NCBI GenBank assembly: GCA_963733145.1
Contig: CAVTCJ010000004.1
Location: 124,001 to 188,000, forward strand
Direction: 5' to 3'
Source of the DNA: JAHIKV01 sp963733145
GTDB taxonomy: Bacteria; Planctomycetota; Planctomycetia; Pirellulales; Thermoguttaceae
Length of the DNA: 64,000 nt
Within the stretch, counting starts at the first letter, position 1. Each line of letters begins with the position of its first letter. This document shows, in pieces, positions 64,000 through 64,000 of this stretch. Position numbers and translations under genes: made by a program. Under the pieces are notes generated by a model. That model was given only the letters and a program-made list of their open reading frames with translations, was not told the origin of the DNA and did no database searches.

Positions 64000-64000
64000 C

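Overview
The window looks like a piece of a Planctomycetes genome, probably Pirellulales-like (inference). The signs are high GC, a cysteine-rich YTV-type secreted protein, an N-terminally elaborated PilM homologue, large WD40/caspase and VWA proteins, a Ser/Thr kinase-TPR protein, and catabolic clusters combining URO-D-like, Gfo/Idh/MocA and neutral-ceramidase-like genes. Many genes that must have been single ORFs are broken by one- or two-base indels, often in short G or C runs, at about one per 1-1.5 kb of coding sequence. They include housekeeping genes (korAB, sdhA, Rieske, cytochrome b). I read most of these as consensus errors in the assembly, so such genes are annotated as full spans with the frame changes noted.

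Layout. 1-3.6 kb: the C-terminus of a metzincin-type protease, a PilM-like protein and interspersed palindromes. 3.6-8.3 kb: tRNA-Ser(GGA), then a DDE integrase gene split by a nested insertion, with an IS630-type element in the integrase gene and an ISKra4-type element inside the IS630 element. 8.5-18.6 kb: a divergent catabolic locus. The minus arm has a neutral-ceramidase-like hydrolase, an FGGY kinase and a sugar porter; the plus arm has two URO-D-like proteins, a lyxose-isomerase-like cupin, a class III aminotransferase and a Gfo/Idh/MocA dehydrogenase. 18.9-33.0 kb: a central-carbon and respiratory cluster with korAB, histidine kinase, response regulator, sdhCAB, Rieske protein, cytochrome b, sucCD, a second response regulator and, convergently, citrate synthase. 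It supplies 2-oxoglutarate to succinyl-CoA to succinate to fumarate, with quinol oxidation, and has its own stand-alone receiver proteins.

33-39.4 kb: a P-type ATPase remnant, a YTV protein, and two tandem secreted proteins with a HEAT-like N-terminal half and an outer-membrane-barrel-like C-terminal half. 39.4-57.3 kb: an almost uninterrupted minus-strand cluster. In transcription order it reads Hcp, M15-type peptidase, VgrG, FHA-DUF4123 fusion, PAAR, DUF4384 protein, WD40-PDZ-caspase, pseudo-caspase-VWA, a small conserved protein and a Ser/Thr kinase-TPR protein. On the plus strand next to hcp are a small protein and a papain-like protease with a peptidoglycan-binding domain. This is the most unusual part of the window: contractile-injection spike and cargo genes joined to caspase-fold, VWA and phospho-signalling proteins, with no sheath or baseplate genes present. 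59-64 kb: a coiled-coil membrane protein, a TPR-methyltransferase, a GxxExxY protein and the last codons of another gene.

Nearly every larger gap carries a long hairpin from one of several sequence families. Some hairpins are nested inside others, some cut genes, and two lie in frame inside coding regions.
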